A stretch of DNA of 64,000 bases from Williamsia sp. 1138 (GCF_002095435.2 NZ_MJEJ02000039.1:62001-126000), one strand, 5' to 3'; shown: positions 43,899 through 59,000, numbered from the stretch's first letter. Numbers and translations are program-made. The notes: generated from the sequence alone by a model not told the origin.

Positions 43899-46800
43899 GT
43901 GGGCATGGTGCTCCGCCAGCAGCTGACTCGCGCCCAGCGAGCGCTCTGGTCGGCCCAGCAGGCGATGCCCCTGTGCCCGATCAATATCGCCGAATATGTT
44001 GAACTGACAGGCGATATTGATCCGGAGCTCCTTCGTACGGTGACTCAAGAGGTCGGCCGGCAGACCGGGATCGCCTTCACCCGGTTCGAACAGACCTCGA
44101 GCGGTATCGAGCAGGTCATCGACCACGATCTGAGCGGCGACATCACCGTCTCGGATCTCCGTGGCGAATCCGAGCCGATGAACGCGGCCCAAGAGTGGAT
44201 GCGGGCCGACTACACGCGACCGGTGGATCTGTTCACCGACCGCTTGATGGCGTCTGCGATCCTGCGCGTTGCCGACGACCGGTGGCTGTTCTATCAGCGC
44301 GGACACCACCTCACGTTCGATGGCACCGGTGCTTTCAAGACGCTCAAACTGGTTGCGACTGCCTATAACCAGCAACTTGCCGGCGGTTCTGTCGACGCCA
44401 TTCCAGCCGCCGACCTGACTGGTCTCGCGCAGGCAGACATCGACTATCGAGCGTCGTCGCGGTACGAAAAAGACCGCGAATATTGGCGGGGGCACGTTGC
44501 TGAACTGACGTCGCCGGCGTCCCTGAGTCATCGAGTAGGCCACGCTGGGGCTGATCCTCTTCGGGTTTCCTGCGTGATCCCGGCTGACTTGATGGAACTG
44601 TTGCAGCGGGCCGAATCAACGCTGAAGACGTCCCTGCCGGTGCTGGTCGCCGCCGCAGCCACCGGCTACCTGAGCAGAATGACCGCACGCGATGATGTGG
44701 CACTGAGCCTTCCGGTCGCCGGTCGCACCACCGCGACCCTCCGCAACACATACAGCACCGTCTCCAACGTCGTCCCGTTGCGGACAGGCGTCGGAACGCG
44801 ATCAACCCTCGCGTCTGCGGTGGCGACCACCCAGGGCGCCATGATGGGAGCGCTCCGGCACCAGCGGTTCCGCTTCGAAGACATACGCGAGCTCATGGGC
44901 GGTGCAACGTCGTCATTGGCCGCCCGGGAGTTTGCCGGGCCGCTACTGAACCTGATGCTGGCCGTCGATCCTCTGCAGTTCGGAGATGCCACAGGGTCGT
45001 TGCACATCCTGACCACCAGCGCAGTCGACGACTTGGCGGTGAATCTCTACCGCACCGGCAATCCGCACGACTCCAACGAATTCAGATTCGACCTTGAAGC
45101 AAATCCAAACCGATATTCCCTCGATGAACTGCGCGGTCATCATGGCCGGTTGCTGGCGTTCATCGAGTCCTTCGCTGCCACAGCGGTGTCGGCACCGGAT
45201 GCCACGGTCGACGATTTGCCACTGCTGTCTCGGATCGAACAAGACCGAGTTCCGCTCGCCGCAGCGCCGCCGCCGTGTGCGACGACACTCCCGCAGCTGC
45301 TGGACGACGCGGCCATCCGTCACAGTGACCGCCCGGCGCTGCACGCCGGTTGGGCGCACTGGACATACGACGCACTGGCGGCACGGTCTCGTCAACTCGC
45401 GCACATCCTGCAAGCCCGAGGTGCGAGACCCGGAACCATCGTTGCCATCGGCACTGGTCGCGGGCTCGACCAGGTGCTCTCGTTCTGGGCGGTAGCTCAC
45501 ACCGGCGCCACCATCATGCAACTCGACCCCGCACATCCCGCGCAACGGATCATTGCGCAAGTGGCCAACGCGAATCCCGTCGTCATCCTCACGGCGTCAG
45601 GCGGCATCGAGGCCGAAGACGACGATCGCTGGTTCGATCTGACGCACGTTGATCTGGCAAGTTCATCCGACGCTCCTGTGGTCCTGGAGCGCCCGGTGCA
45701 GCTCGCGGACGTTGCGTACCTGGTCTACACCTCGGGGTCCACGGGAACCCCAAAGGGCGTGCAGGTCACCCACCGTGGCTTGGCGGCGCTGATGCAGCAA
45801 CAGCGACACCTGGGGGCTGACGACGTATCGCGCGTATCCGGTCTCGCATCACCGGCCTTCGATGCGTCGATTTTCGAGATCCTGTTCGCCGCTGCGGGTG
45901 GAGGCGCGTTGTGTCCCGCGCCTGCGGGCGTTGTCGGTGGCGCCGAACTCGCTGAGTTTCTCAACAGTGGCTCTGTCACGCACACGGTGATCACCCCCAG
46001 CGTGCTCGCGTCGATGGACCCGGCCGCGTTGCGCGACGATGTGTGCACCACATTGATGCTCGCCGGCGAGGCCTGCCCGCCTGATGTGGTGCGTCATTGG
46101 GGGACCGGGCGCAAGGTGTTCAATCTCTACGGCCCCGCCGAGTCCACCGTCATGGCGACAGCTACCGGAACGCTCCCCGCGAGTGGCACTGAACGACCGC
46201 CGATCGGCACGCCGATCGAGGGCATGTCCTGTTTCGTACTCGATCGCCGTCTACGCCCGGTGCCGCCCGGAGCGGTAGGCGATCTATATCTGGCGGGACC
46301 CGCCCTGGCACAGGGGTATTCCAAGCGCTCCGATCTCACTGCAGCTGCCTTCATCGCCAACCCGTGGGATGGGCAGGGGAGCCGGATGTACCGCACCGGC
46401 GACCGCGTTCGCTGGAGCGAGAACTTCACAGAACTGCACTACGTGGGCCGCAGTGACGACCAGGTTCAGATCCGCGGTGTGCGTGTGGAACCGGGCGAAG
46501 TCGCCATGGCGGCCATGACCCACCCGGCGGTCCAGCAGGCCGCCGCGATCGTGGTCGGCGACGACGCGGATGCGCGCCTGGCCCTGTACATCGCCTCGCC
46601 CGACGAGGACAGGCGCCTGATCAAGCGGGTCCGCAACCACATCAGTCAGCGTTTGCCGACGTCGATGTGGCCGGCGCACATCGTGCAGCTCGACGCGCTA
46701 CCCATCACGACCACGGGAAAACTGGACCGGGACGCCCTTCCGCACCCCGCCGATGTGGAGACCAGGACACATCGGGCTGCGGTCACTGCCTCGGAAAGGA

Positions 46801-47030
46801 TTCTCGCCGAGGCGATCTCCGACGTCTTGACCATCACGAACCCGTCGATGGACGACGACATCCTCGCGCTCGGTGGATCGTCTCTGGATGCCACGCGAAT
46901 CGTCGCTCGGATCAAAGCGGTCACCGGGTCGACGCTGGGCGTCCGAGACGTCCTCGAGGCTGCTGACCTCGCCGAGCTGGCGGAGGTCATCGACCGAACC
47001 GCGTCGGGCCCTCGACGTGCGGACGCGGTG
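43899..47030 (+). other. NRPS module 1: starter C, A1, T1
   Basis: C1 begins near the N-terminus with LRQQLTRAQRALWSAQQAMP and has HHLTFDG at residue 136. A1 core motif YTSGSTGTPKG lies near residue 609. Specificity positions read by eye against GrsA are D-A-F-V-M-A-L-V-M-K; this does not match a code I can name. T1 is LGGSSLDA. A C domain before the first A domain is the usual sign of acyl-group attachment to the first amino acid. Confidence 0.8.
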
Positions 47031-50000
47031 GTGGGCCGATCGCCGCGACCTCGGGCCTCGTCCGGACAGATGTCGTTGATCCTTGCCGACCGGCTCCAGC
47101 CGGGCTCGACCGCGAACCACCTGCGCGCCGCCATTGAACTGCGGGGGTCTTTGGATCGAGACGCACTCATCGCAGCCATCGCGGACGTGGTGGAGCGGCA
47201 TGAGGCCCTGCGCACCATCATCCGGGTGGTAACCGACGGTACGGCCTGGCAAGAGATCGTCGGTGTGAGTGAGGCTCTGTTCGCCGCAGACTTCGACCCC
47301 GAGACCCCGGAGACCGACTTCGACCTGCTGAGCGCTGAGGCGATCGATCCGACCGTCCGGCCCCCGCTCGCCCTGCGGCTCAAAATAATTGACCCGGATG
47401 TGCACCAGTTGTTGGTGCGCACCCACCACGCAGCGGTGGACGGTTGGTCGCTGGGCGTGATCGTCGCCGATCTCGCCACCGCGTACCGCGCCCGTATCGC
47501 CGGCGCTGCCCCGGCATGGGTCCCGACAACGCAGTACATCGATGCCGGGGTGGATGCGCGGGTGGCCTCGGAGGTGTCCACCGCACAGCTCGAACGCTGG
47601 CAGCGCAGGCTCGAGAACTTGCCGTCGCGTCCCGAGCTGCCGACGGACCTCTCGGGCGCGCGCGGCCAGACCGGACCTGCGCCGGCTGCGGTGGTGCGTC
47701 GTGCACTCGGTCCGGAAATGTCGGCAGCCCTGAATCAGGCTGCGACACAGCGGGGGACGAGTACCTTCGCCTGGCTGCACGCATGCCTGGCGGTGAGCCT
47801 TGCCCGCTACACCGGCGCTGATGACCTCGTGATCGTCGTTCCTCAAGCGGGACGGTCGGGACCCGACCTCGATAACGCGGTCGGGATGTACGTCAACCCG
47901 GTGGCGACCCGCATCCGTATCGCGGCGGCCGATACATTCGACGACGTCCTGGTCCAGTCCACCGACGCAATTGATTTCGCGCTCGACAACGCCGACGTAC
48001 CGTTCTCCACGGTGGCCTCAGCAGTCGAACCCCGGCGCGATATCACCGTGTCACCGCTCGCGGACATCCTGCTGACGTATCAAAATCAGCCCCTCGGGCA
48101 ATGGACTGTCGACGACCTCCAGATCGAGGTACACCCGGCTGATTCCCGTCATGCGCGGGCCGCACTGCAGTGGAGTGTCGACGACACCGCAGACGGGCTG
48201 CGTGTCGAGCTGACGTACCGCAGCGATCTGTTCAGTCAGTCGATGGCGGCGGCACTATGTCACGCATACGTGACAGCGATCGCGCAGTCTGTTGCCGTTC
48301 CGAATTCGTTTCCTGCACAGCTGGTCCCGGGAACGCAGGCGTCCGCCCGCAGTGTGGTGCGTCCGGTCGGCGGCACGCTGGTGGATCGAATCCGAGACAT
48401 CGCACGACAGACCCCGTACGCACCCGCTCTGACCTTCGGGGAGGAGACCCGCGACTACGGCCGACTCGTTGCAGACGCGGAGACCTTGGCGTCCGAACTC
48501 CAGGACGTCGGCGTCGGGCGCGGCGATCTGGTTGCCGTGGCACTGCCGCGCAACGCTGATGCGCTCGTGGCCCAGCTCGCGGTGATGTGGGTCGGCGCCG
48601 CCTACGTACCAATTGATCCCGACTACCCGCAGCAGCGGATAGCGGCGATCCTCGAGGACGCGAACCCCCGCGCGGCGGTGGTCGGATCGTCGACCAGGCA
48701 CCATTTTCCGGACTCCATGCCCCGAGTCGACCTGGACGACCGGCGGGTATCTACCCAGTCCAGTACACCTTTCACGCCCGTCGACATCACCCCGTCCGAT
48801 GGGGCCTATGTGATCTTCACGTCGGGATCCACGGGCCGACCCAAAGGTGTGTCGGTCACACACGGCAACGCGATCGCGCTTCTCGACGCCGCTCGGCAGA
48901 GCTACACCTTCACCCCAGATGATGTGTTCAGCTGCACCCATTCCACGGCGTTCGACGTCTCGGTCTTCGAGATCTTTGCTGCGTGGACCTCGGGCGCACG
49001 CGTGGTCTTGGTGGACAGACCCACGGTTCTCGACCCGCAGCTGCTCTGGCCGCTGCTGCGTCAGAGCGGGGTCACGATCTTGTCGCAGACCCCGTCGGCG
49101 TTCTATCCGCTTGCCGCCGTGGCGACCCGCGACGCAGACCCCGGGCAGCTCCGGGCGGTGGTGTTCGCGGGTGAGGCACTGCGACCGGCCCGGCTGCTCG
49201 ACTGGCGTGCAACCTTCGGCGAGCGGGTCCTGTTGTCCAACATGTACGGGATCACCGAGACAACCGTGCATCTCACGATCGGACCGGTCACGCCTTCGGA
49301 CCCACGGTCACTGATCGGTGAGCCGCTCGCCGGAACCTCGCTGATGATCCTCGATCGTCATCTGCAGCCCGTACCGGTGGGGGTGTGGGGTGAGCTGTAC
49401 GCCTGCGGCCCACAGGTCACCCGCGGCTACGTGGGCAGACCTGCCTTGACGGCCGAGAGGTTCGTCGCGTGCCCGGAAGGTCTCGGCGGCGGCAGAATGT
49501 ATCGCAGCGGCGACATCGTGCGGATGACGATCGACGGCGATCTCGAGTATCGGGGTCGATCCGACCGCCAGGTGCAGGTCCGCGGGCACCGCGTCGAACC
49601 CGGCGACATCGCAGCAGCACTGACCACCATTCCTGGTGTGGCTGAGGCAGAAGTACTGATCCGCAACACCGAATCCGCCGGTGGCGGCGACATCACCGGT
49701 TACGTCCGGCTGCGCACCGATGATCCGACCGACGAGGTGGCCGACGAAGATGGGTTGCGGGTTGCCGCGGGGCAGGTCCTGCCCGGGTACCTCGTTCCCG
49801 CGCGGATCGTCGTCGTGGAGCGGTGGCCGCTGAACGCATCGGGCAAACGCGACCTGGCGGCGTTGCCCGTCCCGGCCGTGCACGCGGAACCGGTAGACGA
49901 CGGGGCCATCTCGCCGGTACGAGCGATTGTCGCGGAGGTGCTCAAAATCGACCCGGGCACCATCGGCCCGAACGTCGGCCTGTTCGATCTGGGCGCGAAC

Positions 50001-53000
50001 TCGTTGTCGGCCATGCACATCGCGTTGCTGCTGTCCGAGCGCACCGGTCGCGACGTCGGTGTTCGGATGGTGGCCGACTCCACGTCCATCGCGGACCTCG
50101 AGACGGCGGTCGACTCGGCGCCGCGACACACCAACGCCGGTCTGCCGATGGGCCAGACGTCGCCGCCCCCGCCGACGCCACAGCAACGGGCCCTCTGGGT
50201 CCTGAGCCGTATCGATGCCGGTAGCGCCGTCTATCATCTCCCGGCGGTCCTCGACCTTCCCGGAGCTGCGACCCCGCGGACCGTCGTCGACGCCTTGACC
50301 GATGTCGTTGCGCGGCACGAGGTTCTCCGCACCGTGCTGGCCGACAACGCCGGACTTCCCCAACCGCAGCTCCTTCCGATCGACCGGGTGCGCAACCAGC
50401 TGTCGGGGTTGCTGTCCCCACGTCCACTTCCGGCTGCGCACGCAGCAACGAACCTGCAGGCGGAGGCGCTGCGGCCGTTCGATCTCGCCACCGACCTGCC
50501 GTGGCGTGCCGATCTGTTCAGCGCGGAACCGGGCGCCGTACAGAACGAGGCACAGGGTGCGGCACCCACGTTGCGGTTGCTGCTGGTCGCACACCACGTC
50601 GCCGTGGACGGCTGGTCGATGACGGTGCTGGCAGAAGACTTCGGTCGAGCACTGCGCGCCCGGATCGCCGACACCGCACCTACCTGGCCGGCGCCGGCGG
50701 CCCAATACCGCGACCATGCCTGGGCAGCAACCAAGGCACTGGGCACTCCCGGCCATTCGAGTGCGTATCGAGACCAGTTGCTCGACCACTGGTCACGGGT
50801 ACTCGATGGCGCGCCGATTCACCTGCAGTTGCCGTTCCAATCGAACCCGGCTCAGATGCCGTCGGGTCCCGAACCGGCGCAGTACCTGGATGTCGCAGTC
50901 TCCGAACGCACCCGGGCCGCCCTGCAGCAGTTGGCTGTCGGTGAGAGTGCCAGCGTGTTCCACGTACTGCACGCGGCGCTCGCAGCCACGCTCGGACAGT
51001 TCACCGGAACCGACGACATCGTCATCGGTACGCCCACCGCGGGCCGGACGACGGACATGATGTCGGCGGTGGGGATGTTCGTCCAGACGGTCGTGCTGCG
51101 GAGTGACACTGCGCCCGCGGCGTCGTTGCGGACCGCAATCCGGTTGAGCCACAACGTGGTGACCGATGCGATCGCCCATGCAGAGGTCTCGTTCGAGGAG
51201 GTGAAGGAGCAGCTCGCGCCGCCGCGAACCCTTGACTCTGATGCCTACCTAGACGTCATGATCGCCTACCAGCTCGCCCCCACCAGCCCGGCGGAGCGTG
51301 ACGTCACGCTGACGCCGCTCCGGGTGGGCCAGGCGCGCGTACCCCTCGAGTTCACGATCACCGACAACGGCGAGGGCGCGCCTCTGCAGATCACCCTGAC
51401 CTACGGGCTGTGGCACGTCCGTCCCGCGATGGCGCAACGATTGATCGGTGCACTGGTCCGGACCATCGAGGCGATGGCCGCGGCCGTGAATCCGGCAACG
51501 GTGACAATGCACGAGCTGACGGCCCCCGACACCGAACACCTCGCCGGCGCCCAGACGCCGGCGGTGCTCGCGCCACGAGACGACTTCGTCGACGTCACCG
51601 AAGCCATCGTGCTGCGCTCCCATACGCATCCCGACGCGGTTGCCGTGATCGACGGCGACGGCGCCGTCACCTACTCCGAACTCGTCAGCCGGGCGATCGA
51701 TGTCGCAGGAGTCCTGCGCGACCGGGGCGTGGGCCGGGGCGACTTCGTCGCAGTGCTGGCAGATCGCAGGACCGACACCGTCGTCGCGATGGTCGGCGTC
51801 CTGCTCGTCGGCGCCGGTTACGTGCCCATCGAGCCCACCTATCCGGCCGAGCGGATCGCGGGGATCCTGCGCGATGCACGTCCGGCAGCGGTCCTGGGTG
51901 CCTCCCGGTATGCAACGGCAGCAACCGGTCTCGCGGACATCGTCGACGTCGGGTCGACCGCCCCGTCGCCGGCGGCACTGGACGACCTACGCGAGAGCGC
52001 AACCTCTCCGCGCCCGGACGATCCCGCCTACGTCATCTACACCTCGGGGTCCACCGGAACTCCCAAGGGGGTGGTGATCACCAGATCGAACATGGCGTCG
52101 CTGCTCGAGGCCGCGTTGTCGACGATCGACGCCGGTGCCGACGACGTCTGGACCTGGTTCCACTCGGCGGCATTCGACTTCTCCGTCTGGGAGATCTTCG
52201 GGCCCTTGACGTCGGGCGGCAGGGTGGTGGTCGTCGACCACGACACCGCGCGCGAACCGGCCGCACTGGTCAATGTGCTGAACCGCCACGCCATCACCAT
52301 CTTGAACCAGACCCCGACCGCGTTCTCCCGGTTGCTGCAGCTACCCACGGCGACGACAGGCAACGGCGAGGCGCTCCCGGAGTCGCTGCGCGTGGTGCTG
52401 TTCGGCGGCGAGGCCCTGGACCCGAAAGCGTTGGCGGCCTGGCACGCCCGGCATCATCACGTGCGACTGGTCAACATGTACGGCATCACCGAGACCACGG
52501 TGCACGCCTCGGTCACCGATGTCGACGTCACCGATTCGCGAAGCCTGATCGGGTCGGCACTGCCGGGCGTGGGTCTGGTCGTCCTCGACCGGTATCTGCG
52601 GCCGCAACCGGTGGGCGCCACCGGTGAGCTGTACGTCACCGGTCCACAGGTCACCGCGGGCTATGCCAACATGCCGGGGTTGACCGCCACCCGATTCATC
52701 GCCACACCGTGGGGAACTGCCGGATCCCGGATGTACCGCACCGGCGACCTCGCACGCTGGGTCGACGACAGCAGGCTCGAGTATCTGGGACGCGGGGATC
52801 AACAGCTGAAGATCCGTGGGCACCGGATCGAACCGGGGGAGATCACCGCAGTCCTGCGCGCGCAGTCCGGTGTCACGGATGCAAAGGTGTTGCTGCGCAA
52901 CCGCGACCGGGTCGGCGAAGAGGTGCTGGTCGCGTACGTGGTGGTCGATGGAGCCGATGTCTCGGCGACCCAGCTACGCACGGCGTGCGCGGCGATCCTG

Positions 53001-56000
53001 CCGGCACATCTGGTTCCGGCGCAGGTTCAGATCATCGACGACTGGCCACTGACCTCCACCGGCAAACTCGACGTCGTCCGGTTGCCTGACCTGACCGCGC
53101 CCGAGACCAGTCGGCCGCTGCACGGGACCGAGGTCGCCGTCGCGGCCGTGGTCGCGCAGGTCCTCGAGATCGAGGCCGGTGCAATCGGCCCCGACACCAA
53201 CTTCTTCGAGCTCGGCGGGAACTCGCTGTCGGCCGCGCGCCTGTCTGCCGCCATCAGTGCCGCGACCGGTGCCGACCTGCCGGTCCGTGCGATCTTCGAA
53301 CAGCCGACCATCTCGTTGCTGGCCAGTGACATCGACACCGCCTCAGTCCGGCCGCGTGCGCTGCCGGTCGCGACACCTGTGCGGCGCGAACGTCCGAGCC
53401 GTCTGCCGTTGACGGCTCAGCAGCAGGCGCTGTGGCTGAACTGGCAGCTCGACCCGGAACGCACCGACTACAACCTCGGCGGTCTGGTCCCGATGGCGGA
53501 CATGTCCACCGAACGTATCGAGGCTCTGGTTCGCACCTTGGTGGCGCGGCACGAGAGTCTGCGCACACGTTTCCCGGCCGATTCAGCAGGCCCCCGGCAG
53601 CAGCTGGTGGACACGGTCGAGGTCGATACCTCCGCGCAGGTCGTGGCAGATCCCATGGCGGCGCTGGCAGAGCTGGACCGACCGTTCGATCTCGAGAACG
53701 AACTGCCCTGGCGGATAGCGGTGTTCGAATCACCGATGGGCGGGGTAGAGCTTGCCGTGGTGGTGCATCACATCGTCGTCGACGGTGAATCCGTTCGGGT
53801 ACTGCACGCGGAGGCCGCTGCGCTCGCCGCAGGAATCGAGCTGCCCCCGGCGTCCCTGGACTACGGGGACTACACGGCGTGGGCCGGAGAGAGCCTGGCG
53901 CACAACGGTCAGGTCCTGCGTCAGTACTGGGAAGGTGTGTTCGCCGAACCGGTCTCACGTCCGCAGTTGCCAGGCTTGCGTCCACCGGTGGCCGAGATCG
54001 GGCCGGCCACGATCGCCGAGGTGGTCATCGCACCGGCGCGCATGCGGCAGCTGCGGGAGCAGGCACAGGCGCATCACAGTTCACCGTTCATGGTCGTCCA
54101 CGCGGTGCTGGCCGTTCTCCTCGCCCGGCTCGGGGATGAGCCCGACGTCGTCGTCGGGACGGTGGCGGCGGGCCGCGACACCCCGGAGTTCGCGGGAACG
54201 GTCGGCATGCTCGCGCGAACCGTGCTGCTGCGCACGACTATCGACATCGAGCGACCCTTCTCTGCGGTCGTCCGCCAGGTCACGCGAACCGATCTCGACA
54301 GTCTCGCGCACGGCGCATATCCGGCGGAGGCCATCGCCGACCTGGCGGATCCAGAACATCGCCGCGGGGTCCGTCCCGTAGTCGACGTCTTCCTTGCCGA
54401 CCTGGGAACTGCGCTCGAGGGCAACCACACGAACGTCGAGCGTCCCTACGCCCGGTTCGGCCTCGACCTGACGGTCGCCGAGGTCGGAGATGCCCTGCAG
54501 ATCAGGCTGGCGTATTCGCAGTCCCGGATGGACACCGCCGACGCGGAGCTGTTCGTCGACCGGCTGGCGAACCTGCTCTACGCGGTCTTGGACGACCCGG
54601 CCGCCCCGCCGGCACGCCACCTCGTCGGAGCAACCGGGGACCTCGACTCGATTCCGCGGCTCACGGACTTCGAGCCGTTGCCTGATCTGTTGCGGCGCAG
54701 CGTGATGGCGCAACCCATGGCGACAGCGGTGGAGGACGACGCGTGGCTCCTGAGCTACCGCGACCTGGACTCGATCAGCACCACCGTTGCCCGGGCCCTG
54801 ATCGCCCGCGGTGTCGGCGCAGGTGATGTCGTCGCGATCTGCGTGCAGCGCTCGGCGTGGTCGGTCCTGGCCACCTGGGCCATCGCCAAGACCGGCGCCG
54901 CCTTCGTCACCCTGGGCGTGAACGATTCGCAGACCCGGCAACGCAGCATGGCGCGCGCAGCCGGGGCGACGATCGGCCTGCACGGGCCGGGGGAGCAGCC
55001 CGCACTCTCGGCGGTGGACTGGCTCGATCTCGCGGAGATCGGCAGGGACGCGGGTGAGGCGGGCGAGTTCAGTGACGACGAACGCCGGCGGCCGATCCGG
55101 CCGGATGACGTCGCGTACGTCATCTTCACCTCGGGATCGACCGGGGAACCCAAGGGCGTCAGCGTGACCCACGCTGGCCTGCCGGCCCTCGTAGACGCCG
55201 TCATCGCGCATGTGGAACTCACACCGGACAGTCGGGTCCTGCACAACTACGCCACGACCTTCGACGCCCACCTCATCGAACTGATCCCCGCCTTCGCTGC
55301 GGGGGCCACCGTCGTGGTGTGCCCACCTGCGGTGATCGGTGGCACCGAGCTGGCAGAACTGCTGACGCGCAGGGCGATCACCACATTCTTCTCGACGCCC
55401 GCAGTGATGGCGACGATCGATCCGGAACCGCTCAGCACGGTGCGGATCGTCGCGACCGGTGGCGAGGCGCTCCGGGAATCGGTGGCCGCACGCTGGTCAC
55501 CCGGACGCCGCATCGTCAATTTCTACGGCCCCACCGAAGCGACCATCGCAGCGACGGCCAACCCCGCGGTCCTTCCGGCGCCGGTCATCCCGATCGGACG
55601 GTCGATGGCGGCCGCCGCGGCATACATCCTCGACCACCGGTTGCGGCCGGTGCCTCACGGAATCGTCGGCGAACTGTATCTGGCCGGCCCCGCGCTGGCG
55701 CGTGGTTACACCGGCGCCACCGGTGTCACCTCGACGAGATTCGTCGCGAACCCGTTCGACCACAACGGTTCCCGTATGTACCGAACCGGCGACCTCGTAC
55801 ATCGCAACGCCGCCGGTGACATCGTGGTGCACGGCCGCAGCGACGAACAGCTCAAGATCAGGGGTGTCCGCCTCGAACCGGCCGAGATCGACGCGGCCCT
55901 GACGTCCCTTCCCGGTGTCGAACGGGCGACCACCGCGCTCTCGACCAGTGGCGTCGAACCGGTTCTCGCGTCCTGGCTCATCCCCGACCCGGACCACCCC

Positions 56001-59000
56001 TTCGACGCCGGATCGATCCGGGACCAGCTGCGCACGATCCTTCCCGGCACGCACATACCGACGCACATCACCGTCGTGGACCACTTCCCGATGACGCCGA
56101 GTGGCAAGCTCGATCGCCGAGCGCTGCCCGCGCCGTCGCCGGTGAGCAACGACGTGGTGCCACTCCAGACGCCCACCGAGATCACGCTTGCCGGGGTCTG
56201 GGCCGAGGTGCTCGGCGTGCCCGCCGAATCGCTGGGGCGCCAGAGCGAGTTCTTCGCCACCGGCGGTACGTCTTTGTCGGCGAGCCGAGTTGCCGGCCGG
56301 CTTCGTCAGCAGCTGGCCCGCGACGTGACGGTGCGACAGGTGCTCGACGCGCGCAGTCTCGCCGATCTCGCGGCATCCGTCGACCTGCTCGCACCGTCGC
56401 TGCCTTCGAGCGATGCACCCCATCACCGGCCTGTTCCTGCCGACCTCGGGTTGGCCTATCCGCAGCAACGGCTGTGGGTTCTGAACCGGATCGACCAGAC
56501 CTCGACGGCCTATGTGATCCCGATGGTCCTGCGCCTCACCGGTGTACTCGACACCGAGCGGCTCGCCCACGCGGTGGCGGAACTGCAGCGTAGGCACGGA
56601 ACCCTGCGGACCACATTCCCACAGACCTCGCGCGGGCCGAGGCAACTCGTCGGCGATCGCGCCGCGGTCCGGCCCGCGCCGGTGACCGACGTCCCCGGCG
56701 ACGGTGTCGCGGGGCGGATCGCCGAACTGATCACCACGCCGTTCGATCTCACCGAAGAAGCGGGTTTCCGGGCCGAGGTGCTGGTCGCGGGCGAGGGGCA
56801 GGCCTGGCTGGTGATCGCGCTGCACCACGTGGCTGCCGACGGTTGGTCGATGCCGATCCTGCTCAGCGATCTCGTCGGTGCCTACTCCGGAGAACTCGCG
56901 CCCGAACAGGCCTTGACGTACGCAGACTTCACCCAATGGCAGGGTGCCCGCCTCGGCGATCCGGCCGACCCGTCGAGCCGATACGCGCAACAGATCGCAT
57001 TCTGGCGTCGGGAGATGGTCGATGTGCCCGGCCCCGTGCATCTTCCGGGTCGAGCGACCGACCTCGCCGACATCGGTGCTGGCGGAGCGGTTCACGGGAC
57101 CGTCGATGCCGACACGCTGGCGTCGCTCACTGCAGTCGGGCAGGCAGAATCGTCCACCCTTTTCCACGTCACGCACACGGCGTTGGCCGCGCTGCTGGCG
57201 CAGCGGACAGGATCGCACAACCTCGTTGTCGGCGCACCGGTGCTCGGGCGTGACGACCCGGTATGGGAACCGGTTGTGGGCATGTTCGTCAACACCCTGG
57301 CGCTGCGCACCGTCGTCGATCCCGAATCGACCGTCCGCGCGGCCCTGCGCCGCACCCGCGACACCGATCTGACCGCTCACGCGCACGCAGACGTGCCCTA
57401 CGACGCGGTGGCGCGCGCCGTGAGCCCGGCCGGTCGGGCCGGGACCGCGGCCACCGCCGGCGCCGACCCCCTGATCTCGGTGCTCCTGGTCCATCAGGAA
57501 GCACTCGGTGCGATGACCTCCGACCACCTGGCCCTGCCCGGGCTCGAGGTCGAGATCCTTTCCGGCACAGCAGAGCTCGTGGCGCCGAAGTATGACCTGG
57601 AGTTCGTGCTGGCTGCCGGGGCCGGCGGCGCCCTCGACATCACGGTGGTGCACGGTCCGGCGATTCCCGCCGTTCTGGCGAGCGAGTTGCTCGCCGAGTT
57701 CACACGCTTGCTGATCGCGGCGGCCACCGGACCGGATCAGCCGTTCCCCGTGGTCCACACGCACGAGATCACCCCGCACCCCGAGCCTGCCGAGATGGCC
57801 GTCGCCGAGCCGCCGAACTGGTCGCCGGCAGCCGAAGACTCCGAGCTGGAGGGCATCGTCACCGCCGCGATGGCCACGGTCCTGGGCCTGTCCGTCGCCG
57901 AGATCGACCGCGAGGCAAACTTTTTCGACATCGGTGGTACCTCGCTGTCCGCCACCCAGGTGGTCGCGATCATCGGGGAGGCCACGGCGACGGCAGTTCC
58001 GGTGAGGCACGTGTTCGCGGCGCCCTCGCCAATCGCTCTGACGTCGCTGCTGGTGCAGTCGGAAACGCCGGGCGTCGAGGCACTTCCACCGCTGACCGGT
58101 GTCGGTGCGCCTCCCGACCTCGGACCGGTGCCACTCTCGCCCGCCCAACACCGGCTGTGGCTCATCCAGCAGATGTTGCCCGAGCGTCCGCTGTACGCGG
58201 TGCCGGTCGTGGTCGGTGTGCCCACCGGCGCCGACCCCCAGTCCGCATGGAGCGCGGTCGCTGCCCGGCACGCGCCCCTGCGCACCATCTACCCGGAGCG
58301 CAGTGGCGCACCCGTGCAGCTCACGCTCGACGACATCCCGCCGATCACCGACCTCGGCGACCACGACTTGACCGATGCCGTCGCGACCTTGCTGGCAACG
58401 CCTTTCGATCTGACCGCATCCGTACCGGTCCGGCCTGCGCTGGTCGATCAGTCCGGACACAGGTTCCTGGTGATCGTCGCCCACCACATCGCGATGGACG
58501 GTGAATCGGCCGCGGTGCTCCGCCGGGACCTCGACGCCGCCTTGGCAGGCCGTGCGCTACCACCGCTACCCGTCGACTACGGCCAGGTGTCGCGCTGGCA
58601 GAACGTCGTCAACGCCAGAACACGCGAGGCGATGCTGAGCTACTGGGCGCAGTCGCTGGCCGGATATCCGGGAGTGCTCGAACTGCCCGACTGCGCTCCT
58701 CGGGATCCGCAGCGGTCACTGAGCACCGCGACCGTGGTGGTACCCGTCGACGAGGCGACCACCGAGGCGGTCGCGCTCACCGCCCGCCGTCGCGGTGTCA
58801 GCGAATTCCACGTCTACCACGCAGCTCTGGCACTCACGCTCTCGATTGCGTGCGGTACTGACGATGTCGCCGTCGGCACGCCGGTGTCGCTTCGCCGGCA
58901 TCCGGAGACCGCGGACATGGTCGGCATGTTCGTCTCGACGGTGGCGCTGCGGACCACGCTCCACACCGGAATGACGACAGACGATCTTCTCGAACTCGTC

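Noticed and set aside
55497-58487. 996-residue minus-strand frame opposite the NRPS
   Set aside because: It is antisense to intact C, A and T domains, is rich in Arg/Gly/Asp with no domain pattern, and is a normal shadow of high-GC coding sequence.
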